64,000 nt of DNA from Mycolicibacterium novocastrense (GTDB lineage: Bacteria; Actinomycetota; Actinomycetes; Mycobacteriales; Mycobacteriaceae), in the NCBI RefSeq assembly GCF_001570485.1, contig NZ_BCTA01000105.1:1-64000 (forward strand), read 5' to 3'. Position numbers and translations under genes: made by a program. The notes beneath the pieces were generated by a model. That model saw only the letters and a list, made by a program, of their open reading frames with translations. It did not search any database and was not told the DNA's origin. This document shows positions 1 through 8,507 of the stretch, in pieces (the stretch's first letter is position 1; every line of letters starts with the position of its first letter).

Positions 1-117
1 TCAATTTCCGCTGACGTGATGACGATCGCCACGTGACCGAAATATCAATCAGGAGTGGGCGATTGCGCTTTGGTTCATGTCGCCCCATTCGGCCCTGATC
101 GGGGCGAGCCTGGGTGG

Positions 118-864
118 CTAGTCGATGCGGGTGGCGACGACCGCCCACGCGGGCATGTGCACGACGTGGTTTTCCAGCATCGGCTCGATGACCGCAAGCC
201 GTTCATGCACCGGCCTCAACCGCTCGGCGAATCCTGCATTCCCGGCGTTGGCGCCCATCGCTGCCAAATCCTTGGCGCTCATGTGGCTCTTGTAGGTGGT
301 CGTTCCGAGGTAGTCGATGCGCCACCCGGCCGACGGCAGGACACGCTGGAAGTTTTCCGCGGTGAGCCCCATACCCGGGAGGCCATTGACGTTGTGCATT
401 CCGAACTCGAACATGAACAGCCGCGCCCCGGGCCTGGTTGCGCGGTGCAACGCGTGTGCATAGGCGGACTGAATGTCCTCGCTGTCGCCGAAGACGTGAT
501 AGAAGGCACTGTCAACCACGGTGTCGAACCGGCCTTCCAGCCCATCGAGTTTCGTTGCGTCAGCGACCTGAAAGTCGACCGTGACGCCGGCACGCTCGGC
601 GTTCAGTTGTGCGCGCTCGATGGCCGACGGTGACACGTCGATCCCGGTCGCCGAATATCCCTGCGATGCGTAGTAGATCGCGTTGTGACCCGGTCCGGTC
701 CCGGGGTCGAGAACCTCACCGTTGACAGCGCCACACGCGACCAGGTGTTTCACCGCGGGCTGGGCCTCACCGATGTCCCACGGTGTCAGGGCAGGTAAAC
801 CGTCGGCGGTCTGCTTGTCGCTGTAGAGCTTCTCGAAGTTTGCACTGGGAGCACTGTTCGCCAT
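118..864 (-). CDS. Class I SAM-dependent methyltransferase (paralogue of 12548-13294)
   Basis: The 248-residue protein has a Rossmann methyltransferase core. Motif I is DPGTGPGHNA near residue 55, followed by the acidic strand end GIDVSPSAIERA and a VVDSAFYHVF segment. The opening LTPWDIGEAQPAV is typical of small-molecule (thiopurine or heterocyclic-toxin type) methyltransferases of mycobacteria; that substrate class is inference. I chose the ATG at 864 because GAGG lies six bases upstream; a GTG at 876 is in frame but lacks a good site. The gene is transcribed away from the TetR gene at 971, so that regulator probably controls it. A second copy, clearly the same family with the same C-terminal AVVATRID, lies at 12548-13294. 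Confidence 0.85.
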   Translation of the reverse strand: MANSAPSANFEKLYSDKQTADGLPALTPWDIGEAQPAVKHLVACGAVNGEVLDPGTGPGHNAIYYASQGYSATGIDVSPSAIERAQLNAERAGVTVDFQVADATKLDGLEGRFDTVVDSAFYHVFGDSEDIQSAYAHALHRATRPGARLFMFEFGMHNVNGLPGMGLTAENFQRVLPSAGWRIDYLGTTTYKSHMSAKDLAAMGANAGNAGFAERLRPVHERLAVIEPMLENHVVHMPAWAVVATRID

Positions 865-946
865 GGGAGACCTCACTTTGTTCGGGGATGGCGGACGTCG
901 CGGCCGGATTCACATATCTGCACCACCCACTAGGTACCGAGTACAG

Positions 947-961
947 ACTAACTATAGTAGT
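947..961. promoter_or_regulatory. Probable TetR operator / promoter in divergent intergenic region
   Basis: ACTA-A-CTATAG-TAGT is a near-perfect inverted repeat in the 106-bp gap between the methyltransferase start (864) and the TetR start (971). TATAGT at 954-959 could be the -10 box of the TetR gene, which would leave a very short leader. The operator role is inferred from position and symmetry. Confidence 0.45.
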
Positions 962-970
962 GTGTCAAGC

Positions 971-1834
971 ATGAGCGGTGATTCCTCCGTCCACTCGGAT
1001 CTCGTCGACGCTGCGTTGCGGGTTGCCAAAACCTCCGGGCGCGATGTGGCCGATGTGTCGTTGAACGCCATCGCACGCCAGGCCGGCATCTCCCGCAGCA
1101 CGCTGCAACGCAGGCTGGGCGGATCCCGCAAGTCCCTCGACGACGCGGTCCGCGCTGCCGGCGTCGATCCCGGCGGCCGCCCACCCGTGCGCGAACGAGC
1201 AATCACCGCCGCCGCCACGTTGATCGACGAACACGGCCTCGCCGCCGTCACACTCGAGGCCGTCGCCATTGCGGCCGGATGCTCCGTGCCGAGCATGTAC
1301 ACCACATTTGGCGGGCGTTCCGAACTCCTCCTGGCCATCTTTGAGCGCTACAGCCCGGTCGTGGACACCGAGGACGTACTGGCCGCCTGCGACCATGACG
1401 ACCTACGCGGCACCGTCCTGGCGCTCTACCGCGAGATGGCCCGCGTACTGTCACGAGAACCGCGCGTCACCCCCGCCATGATCGCCGAAGCCCTTGCGCG
1501 GCCACACGCATCCGACATCCAGGCCCTCATCGCGTATCAAACCCCGCGCGTATTCGGGGGCATCGGCGCATGGCTTACCGATCAAGTCGCCGCCGGTCGC
1601 CTGCGGGACCTGCCCATGCCGATCCTCCTGCACCAAATGATCGGCCCGTTGACACTGCACCTGCTGCTGCGTCCCGCCTTCAGTCACCTACCTCAGGTCG
1701 CCCTACCCGACATCGACCAAGCCTGCGAGATATTCGCCGACACGTTCGTCGCCGCCGTCGGCCAACGAGATAACGACCACGACAGCAGCATCGAATCGAA
1801 ACCCGTGAATCAACAGACAGGAGCCGAAGCATGA
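971..1834 (+). CDS. TetR-family regulator with two tandem helix-turn-helix segments
   Basis: This 287-residue protein begins with a helix-turn-helix-like stretch (LNAIARQAGISRSTLQRRLG, about residues 30-50). A second, canonical TetR N-terminal domain follows (ITAAATLIDEHG through AAGCSVPSMYTTFGGRSELL, about residues 77-120), then a helical ligand-binding part. Two stacked HTH units are unusual for TetR proteins. I chose the ATG at 971; an upstream in-frame start at 863 would run through the divergent promoter. Its stop overlaps the next gene's start (ATGA), so it is probably co-transcribed with the nitroreductase-family gene and represses both that gene and the divergent methyltransferase. 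Confidence 0.85.
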   Translation: MSGDSSVHSDLVDAALRVAKTSGRDVADVSLNAIARQAGISRSTLQRRLGGSRKSLDDAVRAAGVDPGGRPPVRERAITAAATLIDEHGLAAVTLEAVAIAAGCSVPSMYTTFGGRSELLLAIFERYSPVVDTEDVLAACDHDDLRGTVLALYREMARVLSREPRVTPAMIAEALARPHASDIQALIAYQTPRVFGGIGAWLTDQVAAGRLRDLPMPILLHQMIGPLTLHLLLRPAFSHLPQVALPDIDQACEIFADTFVAAVGQRDNDHDSSIESKPVNQQTGAEA

Positions 1835-2295
1835 CTTTCGAACATCCCCGTGGCACACGGGGCATATCCAGAAACCCCTTGCTCACACCGATATCGAAGT
1901 GGTTCAACAAAATCATCGGCAGCCAGATCCGGCGGACCGGCAAGGCATTCGGCACCATGCCCTCACTCATCCTGACCACCATCGGCGCCAAGAGCGGCGC
2001 CGAGCGGACCAGCCCCGTCGCCTACTTCCCCGACCGAAACGGCAATTGGCTGATCGTGGCATCCAACGCCGGCGCGAAAACCAACCCCTCCTGGTACCAC
2101 AACATCGCCGCGAATCCACAGCGTGTTCGCATCGAAGTCGACGGCCACACCCACAACGTCACCGCCGAAGAACTCCACGGCGCCGAACGGGAAGCAGCGT
2201 GGAAACGCATCGCCACGGAATCCACACGGTTCGCCGGGTATCAAGACAAGACCGACCGGCAGCTGCCGATCATCCGACTCACCGCGCTCCCGTAG
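1831..2295 (+). CDS. F420-dependent nitroreductase / quinone reductase family (Ddn-like)
   Basis: The 154-residue protein has the split-barrel Ddn-family pattern. A basic N-terminal helix (KWFNKIIGSQIRR) is followed by LILTTIGAKSGAERTSPVAYF, then WLIVASNAGAKTNPSWYHNIAANP, the typical F420/substrate-binding stretch, and the C-terminal FAGYQDKTDRQLPIIRLT. Family members use reduced deazaflavin F420 to reduce quinones or nitro compounds, usually near the membrane. It overlaps the TetR stop by four bases, so translation is coupled to the regulator. The exact substrate cannot be read from the sequence. Confidence 0.85.
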   Translation: MTFEHPRGTRGISRNPLLTPISKWFNKIIGSQIRRTGKAFGTMPSLILTTIGAKSGAERTSPVAYFPDRNGNWLIVASNAGAKTNPSWYHNIAANPQRVRIEVDGHTHNVTAEELHGAEREAAWKRIATESTRFAGYQDKTDRQLPIIRLTALP

Positions 2296-2678
2296 TGGGC
2301 CCCAGCCCACACGATTCATTGGTTTCCGACACTGGGAACGACGCATTGCGCGGTCCGCATGCACGGGGTACGGGTAGTTCCCGACTGTGACCTCAAGTGG
2401 CGCAGGCCTTGCTGCCCACATGTCCTCCCGCTGTCGGCGTGGCGATAGCAGGCGGGAACCGTATCCATCGCAGCAAAAAATAAACGCTTGTACACTTTCA
2501 CCGGAAGGCAGCATCGACTACGCGTCCAAGGAAACCATGTTGTCCACATGCCGGTTTTGGGCTGTGGCCGACACCTGTCTCGGCTGATCGCGGTTCTGGG
2601 CCCAGGACCGAGCTGGCTTCCACACCACGAAACAAACCGCCGGCTCTCCGTCGGGGCCAGAGAAAGGTTGACCCTACG
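2296..2678. other. Non-coding gap
   Basis: I see no convincing gene in these 383 bases. Short open frames exist but have no recognisable domain. An AGAAAGG ribosome binding site lies just before the ATG at 2679, so the promoter of the membrane protein-copper oxidase operon should be here. Confidence 0.5.
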
Positions 2679-3122
2679 ATGGTTGCTGAACAAGTCGAGC
2701 TCAGCGCGACGGCCCATGCCGCATCGCGGTGGCCACACCTGTTGGCCAGATCAGTAACGGCGACGTTGGTCGTGGTGGTTATCGCCCAGTCCGCACTCGC
2801 CGGTAATTTTCTTGGTGGGCGCTACGACGCATTGATGTTGCATTCGGTGGGTGCCCGGGTCACCGAGGTGCTCGCCCTCCTACAGATCGTCGCGCTGGTC
2901 GCGCTACGTCGAGCCGGAGGCCCGAAATACCTGGTTCCCCTGGCCGTGAGCACCCTCGTCGTGGTGTTGGCGCAGTCAGCGACCGGACTCGAGCGGCTGA
3001 CGGGCCTGCACATCCCGCTCGGAGTGATGCTGATTCTCGGCATCACTCAATTGACGTTGTCGGTATGGCGGTTGCCGCTACCCACGACCGAAGATCCTCA
3101 ACGTTCGGTCATACAGCGATGA
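2679..3122 (+). CDS. Small four-helix membrane protein preceding a multicopper oxidase
   Basis: The 147-residue protein has four likely membrane helices, at about residues 24-45, 58-80, 86-103 and 110-130. The loops hold few charges and the tail is short and polar. I do not recognise a named family. Its stop overlaps the ATG of the multicopper oxidase (ATGA at 3119-3122), so the two are translationally coupled. It may be an anchor or a heme/copper-handling accessory, but that is inferred only from the coupling. Confidence 0.75.
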   Translation: MVAEQVELSATAHAASRWPHLLARSVTATLVVVVIAQSALAGNFLGGRYDALMLHSVGARVTEVLALLQIVALVALRRAGGPKYLVPLAVSTLVVVLAQSATGLERLTGLHIPLGVMLILGITQLTLSVWRLPLPTTEDPQRSVIQR

Positions 3123-4681
3123 AACGACGAACCTTGTTGCAGCTGGGTGCTGCAGCGGTGGGAATCGGCGCTATCGGCGCCGGCTTTCCCCATCGGGTAC
3201 TGGGTTCGGCGGAGCCGGGCCGGCTGCTGCGCAGCCAGGTGCACCTGCCACCGCCCTACCAGGTCCAGCTGCCCGTGCCGGCTGAGTTGCAGCCGGTGCG
3301 ACAGGACGCCGCTGCTGACTACTACGAGGTGACGCAGAGCGTTGTCGAGCTGCAGATCTTGCCTGGTCTCACAACCCGGGCATGGACCTACGGCGGCAGT
3401 TTTCCCGGCCCCACGATTGTGTCGCGGTCTGGCCGACAGGCAGTTGTGCGACACCACAATGCGCTACCCGTTCCGGTCGCGGTGCACCTCCACGGAGGTC
3501 ACACCCCGGCCGCCCACGATGGGTATCCGCTCGACCTGATCCTTCCGCACGAGGGGATGCCCAACGGAGACATGTCGCATTCCGGCATGTCGCATTCCGG
3601 CATGTCCGACCGAGAGATGATGCGCGATACCGTTGTCGGGCAACGCGATTACGTCTATCCGATGAACCAGCGAGCGTCGACATTGTGGTACCACGATCAT
3701 CGTATGGACCACACCGGCGAATCCGTGTGGCGGGGCCTGGCCGGGTTTCACCTCATTCGTGACGCAGAGGAAGACGCCCTACCGCTGCCGCGGGGCCACC
3801 GTGATGTTCCTCTGATGATCGCCGACCGGTCATTTGCCGCCGACGGCTCGTTCCACTATCCGGTCGACAGCGACGGCCGGGTGCTCGCCGACTACATGAA
3901 TGGTGTTCTGGGCGATGTCATCTTGGTCAACGGTGCGCCGTGGCCAGTCCTGCAGACCGACCCCGCACGGTACCGGCTCCGATTGCTCAATGCCTCCAAT
4001 GCCCGCCGGTACCGACTCCAACTGGATCCGCCCCCGCCCGACGGCGCCGTGTTCACTCAGATCGGCAGCGATGGCGGACTTCTGGAGCGGCCCGTCCCAC
4101 ACAGTTCCATCGACATTGCCCCGGCCGAACGCTTCGACATCGTGATTGACTTTTCCCGCTACACACCAGGAACGCGCGTCCGCCTGGTCAATCGCCTGGG
4201 CGAGGGGCCAACCACCGAAGTGATGCGATTCGACATCGTCGGCCAGGACCGCAGCGACGACTCCTCGGTGCCGCAGCAACTCAGTTCCGGTGTGCAGCCA
4301 TTACCCGTCGATCAGGTCACTACCACGCGCACCTTCAAGTTCGGCCTTGGCCCAGGTGGACTCTGGTCGATCAACGACGTGGCGTATCAACCGGGTCGGC
4401 CGTTGGCCCGACCCCGGTTGGGCGATGTCGAGATCTGGCGGTTCATCACTGATGTACATCATCCAATTCATGTCCACCTCAACCATTTTCAAGTACTATC
4501 GCGCAACAATCGCAGCCCGGGACCATACGACAGTGGCTGGAAGGACACCGTCGACGTGCAACCTTCGGAGGCGGTTGAAATCATTACCCGTTTTACCGAT
4601 TACCACGGGACGTACTTGGTCCACTGCCACAACCTCGAGCATGAAGACATGGCCATGATGGCCGACTTCATCACGGCATGA
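3119..4681 (+). CDS. Multicopper oxidase, Tat-exported (copper-resistance/CueO-CotA type)
   Basis: The protein has 520 residues and starts at the ATG at 3119 with a twin-arginine leader (MKRRTLLQLGAAAVG). All four copper-binding signatures are present: HLHGGHTP, WYHDHRMDHT, HPIHVHLNHF and HCHNLEHEDMAMM, the last carrying the type 1 copper Cys and axial Met. A Met/His-rich insert (positions 3556-3620, including the repeated MSHSG) lies between the first two copper motifs, as in cuprous oxidases that detoxify copper. The product should be folded in the cytoplasm and exported through Tat. The upstream membrane gene is coupled to it and a MarR gene follows. Confidence 0.9.
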   Translation: MKRRTLLQLGAAAVGIGAIGAGFPHRVLGSAEPGRLLRSQVHLPPPYQVQLPVPAELQPVRQDAAADYYEVTQSVVELQILPGLTTRAWTYGGSFPGPTIVSRSGRQAVVRHHNALPVPVAVHLHGGHTPAAHDGYPLDLILPHEGMPNGDMSHSGMSHSGMSDREMMRDTVVGQRDYVYPMNQRASTLWYHDHRMDHTGESVWRGLAGFHLIRDAEEDALPLPRGHRDVPLMIADRSFAADGSFHYPVDSDGRVLADYMNGVLGDVILVNGAPWPVLQTDPARYRLRLLNASNARRYRLQLDPPPPDGAVFTQIGSDGGLLERPVPHSSIDIAPAERFDIVIDFSRYTPGTRVRLVNRLGEGPTTEVMRFDIVGQDRSDDSSVPQQLSSGVQPLPVDQVTTTRTFKFGLGPGGLWSINDVAYQPGRPLARPRLGDVEIWRFITDVHHPIHVHLNHFQVLSRNNRSPGPYDSGWKDTVDVQPSEAVEIITRFTDYHGTYLVHCHNLEHEDMAMMADFITA

Positions 4682-4776
4682 CACAGCCCACCCCGCGCCT
4701 GTCGCGGTGCAGCGCCCGGACGGACGAATCGCGCACGCGCGGCGGTGAACGTCACAGCGCGTGTCAGCATAGAAGC

Positions 4777-5241
4777 ATGCGCCAGTTAGTCGATGAGCCG
4801 TTGGGTTACCTGCTGTACCGGTTGGTGGCGGTGTTGCGACCGCACCTTGCCGCTGAATTGAGTCCGCTGGGCATCAGCGTGCCTGAGTTCGTTTGCATGC
4901 GTATGTTATCCATGACCCCTGGGCTCACGAGTGCCGATATGGCACGCGGTACCAATGTGTCGGCGCAGGCGATGAACCAGGTACTCAACGGGCTTGAAGA
5001 ACGCGGTGTGGTGACACGACCGCGGCCGACGTCGGCAGGCAAAGCGATGCCGGCGAAACTCACTCGTCAGGGGCAGGCATTGCTCAAGCAGGCGGAATCG
5101 GCCGCCCAGTTGGCAGACCAACGGGCCCTGAGCGGATTAGCTCCCGCTAAACAACGCCGGCTCAAACAGCTTCTCGTCGAGGTTGCGGATACCGCAGCGC
5201 AAGTGTCACCGTCGCGCAGGAGCACCTCGGCTCGTCAATGA
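4777..5241 (+). CDS. MarR-family transcriptional regulator
   Basis: The 154-residue protein has a MarR winged helix: LGISVPEFVCMRML (helix 1-2), LTSADMARGTNVSAQAMNQVLNGLEERGVVTRP (recognition helix and wing), then LTRQGQALLKQAE and a dimerising C-terminal helix. The ATG at 4777 is preferred over the upstream in-frame start at 4678, whose extension is unstructured Arg/Ser-rich residues. It lies between the copper-oxidase operon and the convergent DHA2 pump. Either could be its target; the pump is the more usual MarR partner. Confidence 0.85.
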   Translation: MRQLVDEPLGYLLYRLVAVLRPHLAAELSPLGISVPEFVCMRMLSMTPGLTSADMARGTNVSAQAMNQVLNGLEERGVVTRPRPTSAGKAMPAKLTRQGQALLKQAESAAQLADQRALSGLAPAKQRRLKQLLVEVADTAAQVSPSRRSTSARQ

Positions 5242-5321
5242 CCGCGCGTCGTGGGTTAATCACCTTGTTCCCAAGAAGTCTCAGGTCGACCTTCGCGTCC
5301 GGGCTTGGTGGAACTGGTGAT

Positions 5322-6821
5322 CTACATGTGGGTGGCGGTGGCCGCGGGCTGCTGTGGACGAGCATTGATCGCCACGACGGAAACAAGCAAGCCCGCGAGG
5401 AAAAACACGGCCGATACCGCAAAGGCTGTGGTGTATCCGTCGGTCAGGGCACTGCTGGCTGACCGGATCAGCGCTGGGTCGTGCACCGCGAGTCCGCGGT
5501 AGAGCGCAGAAGCGGCATCGGGCATCCGGTGGTTGGCGACCGAGGTCGCAATGGTGGTCAGTATCGCCAAACCCAATGCACCGCCGACTTGTTGGGAGGT
5601 GTTGAGCAGTGCTGACGCAACTCCGGAATCTTGATCGCCCACCTTGCTCACGGCGCCCAGGGTCATCGGTACGAACACCAGCCCCAGCCCGGCCGCAATG
5701 ACGAACATGGCCGGCATCAAGTGGGCGATGTAGCTTGACTCAGGCTGCAGGGTGCTCAGCCACGTCATTCCGCTCGCGGCGATCACGAGTCCGGTGCCGG
5801 CGAGGATCCGCGGTGCCACCCGCGCGACCAGTTTGGAGCTCACCGCGGCTGCGACGCCCATACCGATGCTGAACGGCAAGTACGCCAATCCGGTTCGGAC
5901 CGGTGTGAGCCCGAGGATCTGTTGCATGTACAGCGACAGGAAGTAGAAGGTTGCGAACATCCCTCCGCCGATGCACAACATCGTGGCGTAGGAACCGGCA
6001 CGGGACCGCTCACCGAACAACCGCAGCGGCAGCATCGGGTGCGTTGACTTTGTCTGCCACCACAGAAAGCCGCCGAGCAATACCGCTGCAGTGGCGAAAC
6101 ACCCCACCGTCAAGGCATCTGACCACCCATGCTGACCGCCTCGCGTGATGGCGTACACAAACGCCAGCAGGCCACCGGTTCCGGTGATCGCCCCGGGCAG
6201 GTCAAGACGTCCCTCATTGCGTCGGCCTTCGGCGAGGGTGACGGTGCCGGCCAAGACGAGCAGGCCGATCGGGATGTTGACGAAGAACACCCAGCGCCAG
6301 TTCAAATACTCGGTCAGCACTCCGCCCAGCAGGAGCCCGACTGTGGCACCGAGGCCGGCCATCGCGGCATATACCGCCATCGCCCGGTTCCGCGGCGCCC
6401 CTTCCGAGAAATTCACGGCGATCAGGGCGAGCGCGGTCGGCGCCGCGATCGCTCCTCCGATGCCCTGAATGACGCGCGCTGCGATCAGCCATTCCTGTCC
6501 GCTGGCACATCCCCCGAGCGTCGAGGCGATGACGAAAAGGGAGATACCGATGCGGAACATCCGCCGCCGGCCATAGAGGTCTCCCGACTTGCCGCCCAGC
6601 AGCAGCAACCCGCCGAACGCCAGGGCATACGCATTGACGATCCACGCAAGGTTGGCGGGTGCAACGCCCAGCTCAGTCTGAATACTGGGAAGGGCAATAT
6701 TGACGATGGTGTTGTCCAACGTCACCATGAGTTGCGCCGCGGCGATGACGATCAACGCCAAGGCGGGATGGACGTTGGTGGCGTTCGCTCGTACCCGACC
6801 TGGCGCCATACTCGTGTCCAC
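5322..6821 (-). CDS. MFS multidrug efflux transporter, DHA2 (EmrB/QacA) family
   Basis: The 499-residue protein has about 14 predicted membrane helices. Helix 1 carries the DHA2 motif D (LDNTIVNIALPSIQ). Motif A is GKSGDLYGRRRMF, and motif C-like GATVGLLLGGVLTEYLNWRWVFFVNIPIGL is seen around helix 5. These proteins export drugs or lipophilic compounds by proton antiport in the plasma membrane. The GTG at 6821 is preceded by AAGG/AGGA; an ATG at 6809 is an alternative. It is convergent with the MarR gene. A 303-bp upstream gap holds an inverted repeat that may be its operator. Confidence 0.92.
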   Translation of the reverse strand: MDTSMAPGRVRANATNVHPALALIVIAAAQLMVTLDNTIVNIALPSIQTELGVAPANLAWIVNAYALAFGGLLLLGGKSGDLYGRRRMFRIGISLFVIASTLGGCASGQEWLIAARVIQGIGGAIAAPTALALIAVNFSEGAPRNRAMAVYAAMAGLGATVGLLLGGVLTEYLNWRWVFFVNIPIGLLVLAGTVTLAEGRRNEGRLDLPGAITGTGGLLAFVYAITRGGQHGWSDALTVGCFATAAVLLGGFLWWQTKSTHPMLPLRLFGERSRAGSYATMLCIGGGMFATFYFLSLYMQQILGLTPVRTGLAYLPFSIGMGVAAAVSSKLVARVAPRILAGTGLVIAASGMTWLSTLQPESSYIAHLMPAMFVIAAGLGLVFVPMTLGAVSKVGDQDSGVASALLNTSQQVGGALGLAILTTIATSVANHRMPDAASALYRGLAVHDPALIRSASSALTDGYTTAFAVSAVFFLAGLLVSVVAINARPQQPAATATHM

Positions 6822-7124
6822 TGTTCCTACCTTCGAAAAGCTGCCTGATTCGTCAGGGAGCGACGAGACTGGAATGCCGTCGGATGTCGCAAGCTACTTG
6901 ATACTGAGCAAGTGTGGGACACGGCCATGGCTCTGTGCAACTTCACCTGCCATGCGACTCAGAGCCGGCCACCGAACATCGAGGGACCGCGCGCTGACAT
7001 CGACGGGCACCACCGGCGGCACGGATGCAATCGAGCGGCTGCGCGCGGGGGTCGGGCCGACACGATGAGAACGTGCCGGCCCGACCTGATGGTGGTATCT
7101 CTTCGCTGCGCGATGCAGCGAGTC
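6822..7124. promoter_or_regulatory. Promoter region of the DHA2 pump with inverted repeat ACTTG-N8-CAAGT
   Basis: No gene is seen in this 303-bp gap. ACTTGATACTGAGCAAGT at 6896-6913 is a spaced inverted repeat of the size bound by MarR/TetR dimers. It lies about 75 bp upstream of the pump start. The link to the MarR protein at 4777-5241 is inference. Confidence 0.4.
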
Positions 7125-7796
7125 TCAGTCCTCGGCCAAGACGCGGTGCAAGTCCTTCTTCGCCTCGGTGACGGCGTCCAGAATCTTGGTGCGCGCCTCA
7201 GCGAGCTCTGCCTTCTGCTCGTCGGTGCCGGACCAGACGATGGACCTGGCCAGGCCGGCCACCTCGAAGAGCTCCTTACGAATCTTGAACACATCGACGA
7301 ACTGTGCGGCACGCTTGAAGAACACCGCTGCGGTTTCGCTGGTGACACCCCGCCAGGCCAGCAGATTGCGGCCCAATTCGGTCAACGTGGCCACACCGTC
7401 ATCGACTGACACCAAGCCACGGGCAGCGAGCAATCCGATAGCGAGTTCAGCGATGTCCGCCGGAGGCGAAAACGCTCCTTCGGTCGCTTGCGACACACGG
7501 TCCACGATCTGAGCGGCGTTGGCCGGTCCTTCCAGGAGCACGACCGCCGTGCCGAATGCCGCACGCTTGAACCCCCATCCCGAACCAGGGCCGAAACCGG
7601 GCCCACCGAACCCCGGCCCCCCGGGGCCACCGAAACCGCCAAAGCCCGGCCCGCCAAAGCCCGGACCTCCCGGCCCACCGAATCCAGCCGAACCTCCGCA
7701 TTCAGGTCCACCGAACCCACCAAACCCGGGGCCGCCGAATCCGCCGAATCCCGGCCCGCCAAAACCCGGCCCAGCCGGAAAACCTGCACCAAACAT
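7125..7796 (-). CDS. Gly/Phe/Pro-repeat N-terminus fused to a PadR-like winged-helix domain
   Basis: The 223-residue protein starts with about 70 residues of low-complexity repeats of the type FGGPGFGG. A winged-helix-like domain follows (KRAAFGTAVVLLEGPANAAQI, then LAIGLLAARGLVSVDDGVATLTELGRNLLAW, about residues 78-155), then an alpha-helical C-terminus rich in Lys/Glu. The layout resembles PadR-type regulators, but the Gly-Phe tract is unusual for a DNA-binding protein and could drive self-association. It lies alone between the pump promoter and a TetR gene. Its function is unknown. Confidence 0.75.
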   Translation of the reverse strand: MFGAGFPAGPGFGGPGFGGFGGPGFGGFGGPECGGSAGFGGPGGPGFGGPGFGGFGGPGGPGFGGPGFGPGSGWGFKRAAFGTAVVLLEGPANAAQIVDRVSQATEGAFSPPADIAELAIGLLAARGLVSVDDGVATLTELGRNLLAWRGVTSETAAVFFKRAAQFVDVFKIRKELFEVAGLARSIVWSGTDEQKAELAEARTKILDAVTEAKKDLHRVLAED

Positions 7797-7889
7797 AGTT
7801 GTTTCCTTCCCATCGATCGATGCGACGGCCCGGTGCGGGCACGCCTACTCAACCATCAACTTCCTTGATACTTGTGGGAGTAGGTCGTG

Positions 7890-8507
7890 TCAACAATCGC
7901 GGTCCGCGGCGATGCCGCGCTCGAACGTGCGCAGGATCAGAGGTGCGGCAGTGTGCAGGGGCAACCCACATATGCTGACTTCTTGGCATCCGGCGAGAAG
8001 CAGTGTGAGAAGCCACCGCTGTACCCATCGAGGTGAGAAGTCCGAGTGGAACACCCCTTCGCGGTGGCCCCGTTGAATCAGGTGGGTCACCCGGCGATGG
8101 GTGGGCCGATCCCCAGGGGCGATGTTCTCCAACCCTTTCGGGGCGCCCAGCAGAAAGACAAGATGATCGCCCACGGGCACGAGTGCGAACACCAGCCGCC
8201 GCACAGCCTCCAGGGCCGGCCCTTGATCGGTAACCGCCTGGGCGACAACGTCGGTCACAACGGCGGCCGAGTTCATCGCGGCCGCGTGTAAGAGTCGGGT
8301 TCGGCTGGGAAAGTAGCGGTGCAACGTCGTGCGGCCGATGCCGGCAACGGCAGTGATCTCATCCAAGGTGGCCGTCGGGTTGGCGGCAAGAGCAGAAGCG
8401 GTCGCAGCGAGGATCGCCGCCCGTGTACGTGACCGCGCCGAGGACTCCACGCCGACCTGGCCTGACACGGCCCCCTGGCCGACGCTAGCTTCGCGTGGCC
8501 GTGACAT
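7890..8507 (-). CDS. TetR-family transcriptional regulator
   Basis: The 205-residue protein has a TetR domain: RAAILAATASALAANPTATLDEITAVAGIGRTTLHRYFPSRTRLL at about residues 28-72. A helical ligand-binding half follows. The start at 8507 overlaps the end of the upstream methyltransferase gene (8485-9408) by 23 bases on the same strand, so the two form an operon and the regulator probably controls that gene. The N-terminal 20 residues are disordered, so a later start is possible. Confidence 0.85.
   Translation of the reverse strand: MSRPREASVGQGAVSGQVGVESSARSRTRAAILAATASALAANPTATLDEITAVAGIGRTTLHRYFPSRTRLLHAAAMNSAAVVTDVVAQAVTDQGPALEAVRRLVFALVPVGDHLVFLLGAPKGLENIAPGDRPTHRRVTHLIQRGHREGVFHSDFSPRWVQRWLLTLLLAGCQEVSICGLPLHTAAPLILRTFERGIAADRDC

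Noticed and set aside
1..117. Gene at the left window edge
   Set aside because: The first 117 bases are too short and have no coding pattern that I can support on either strand.
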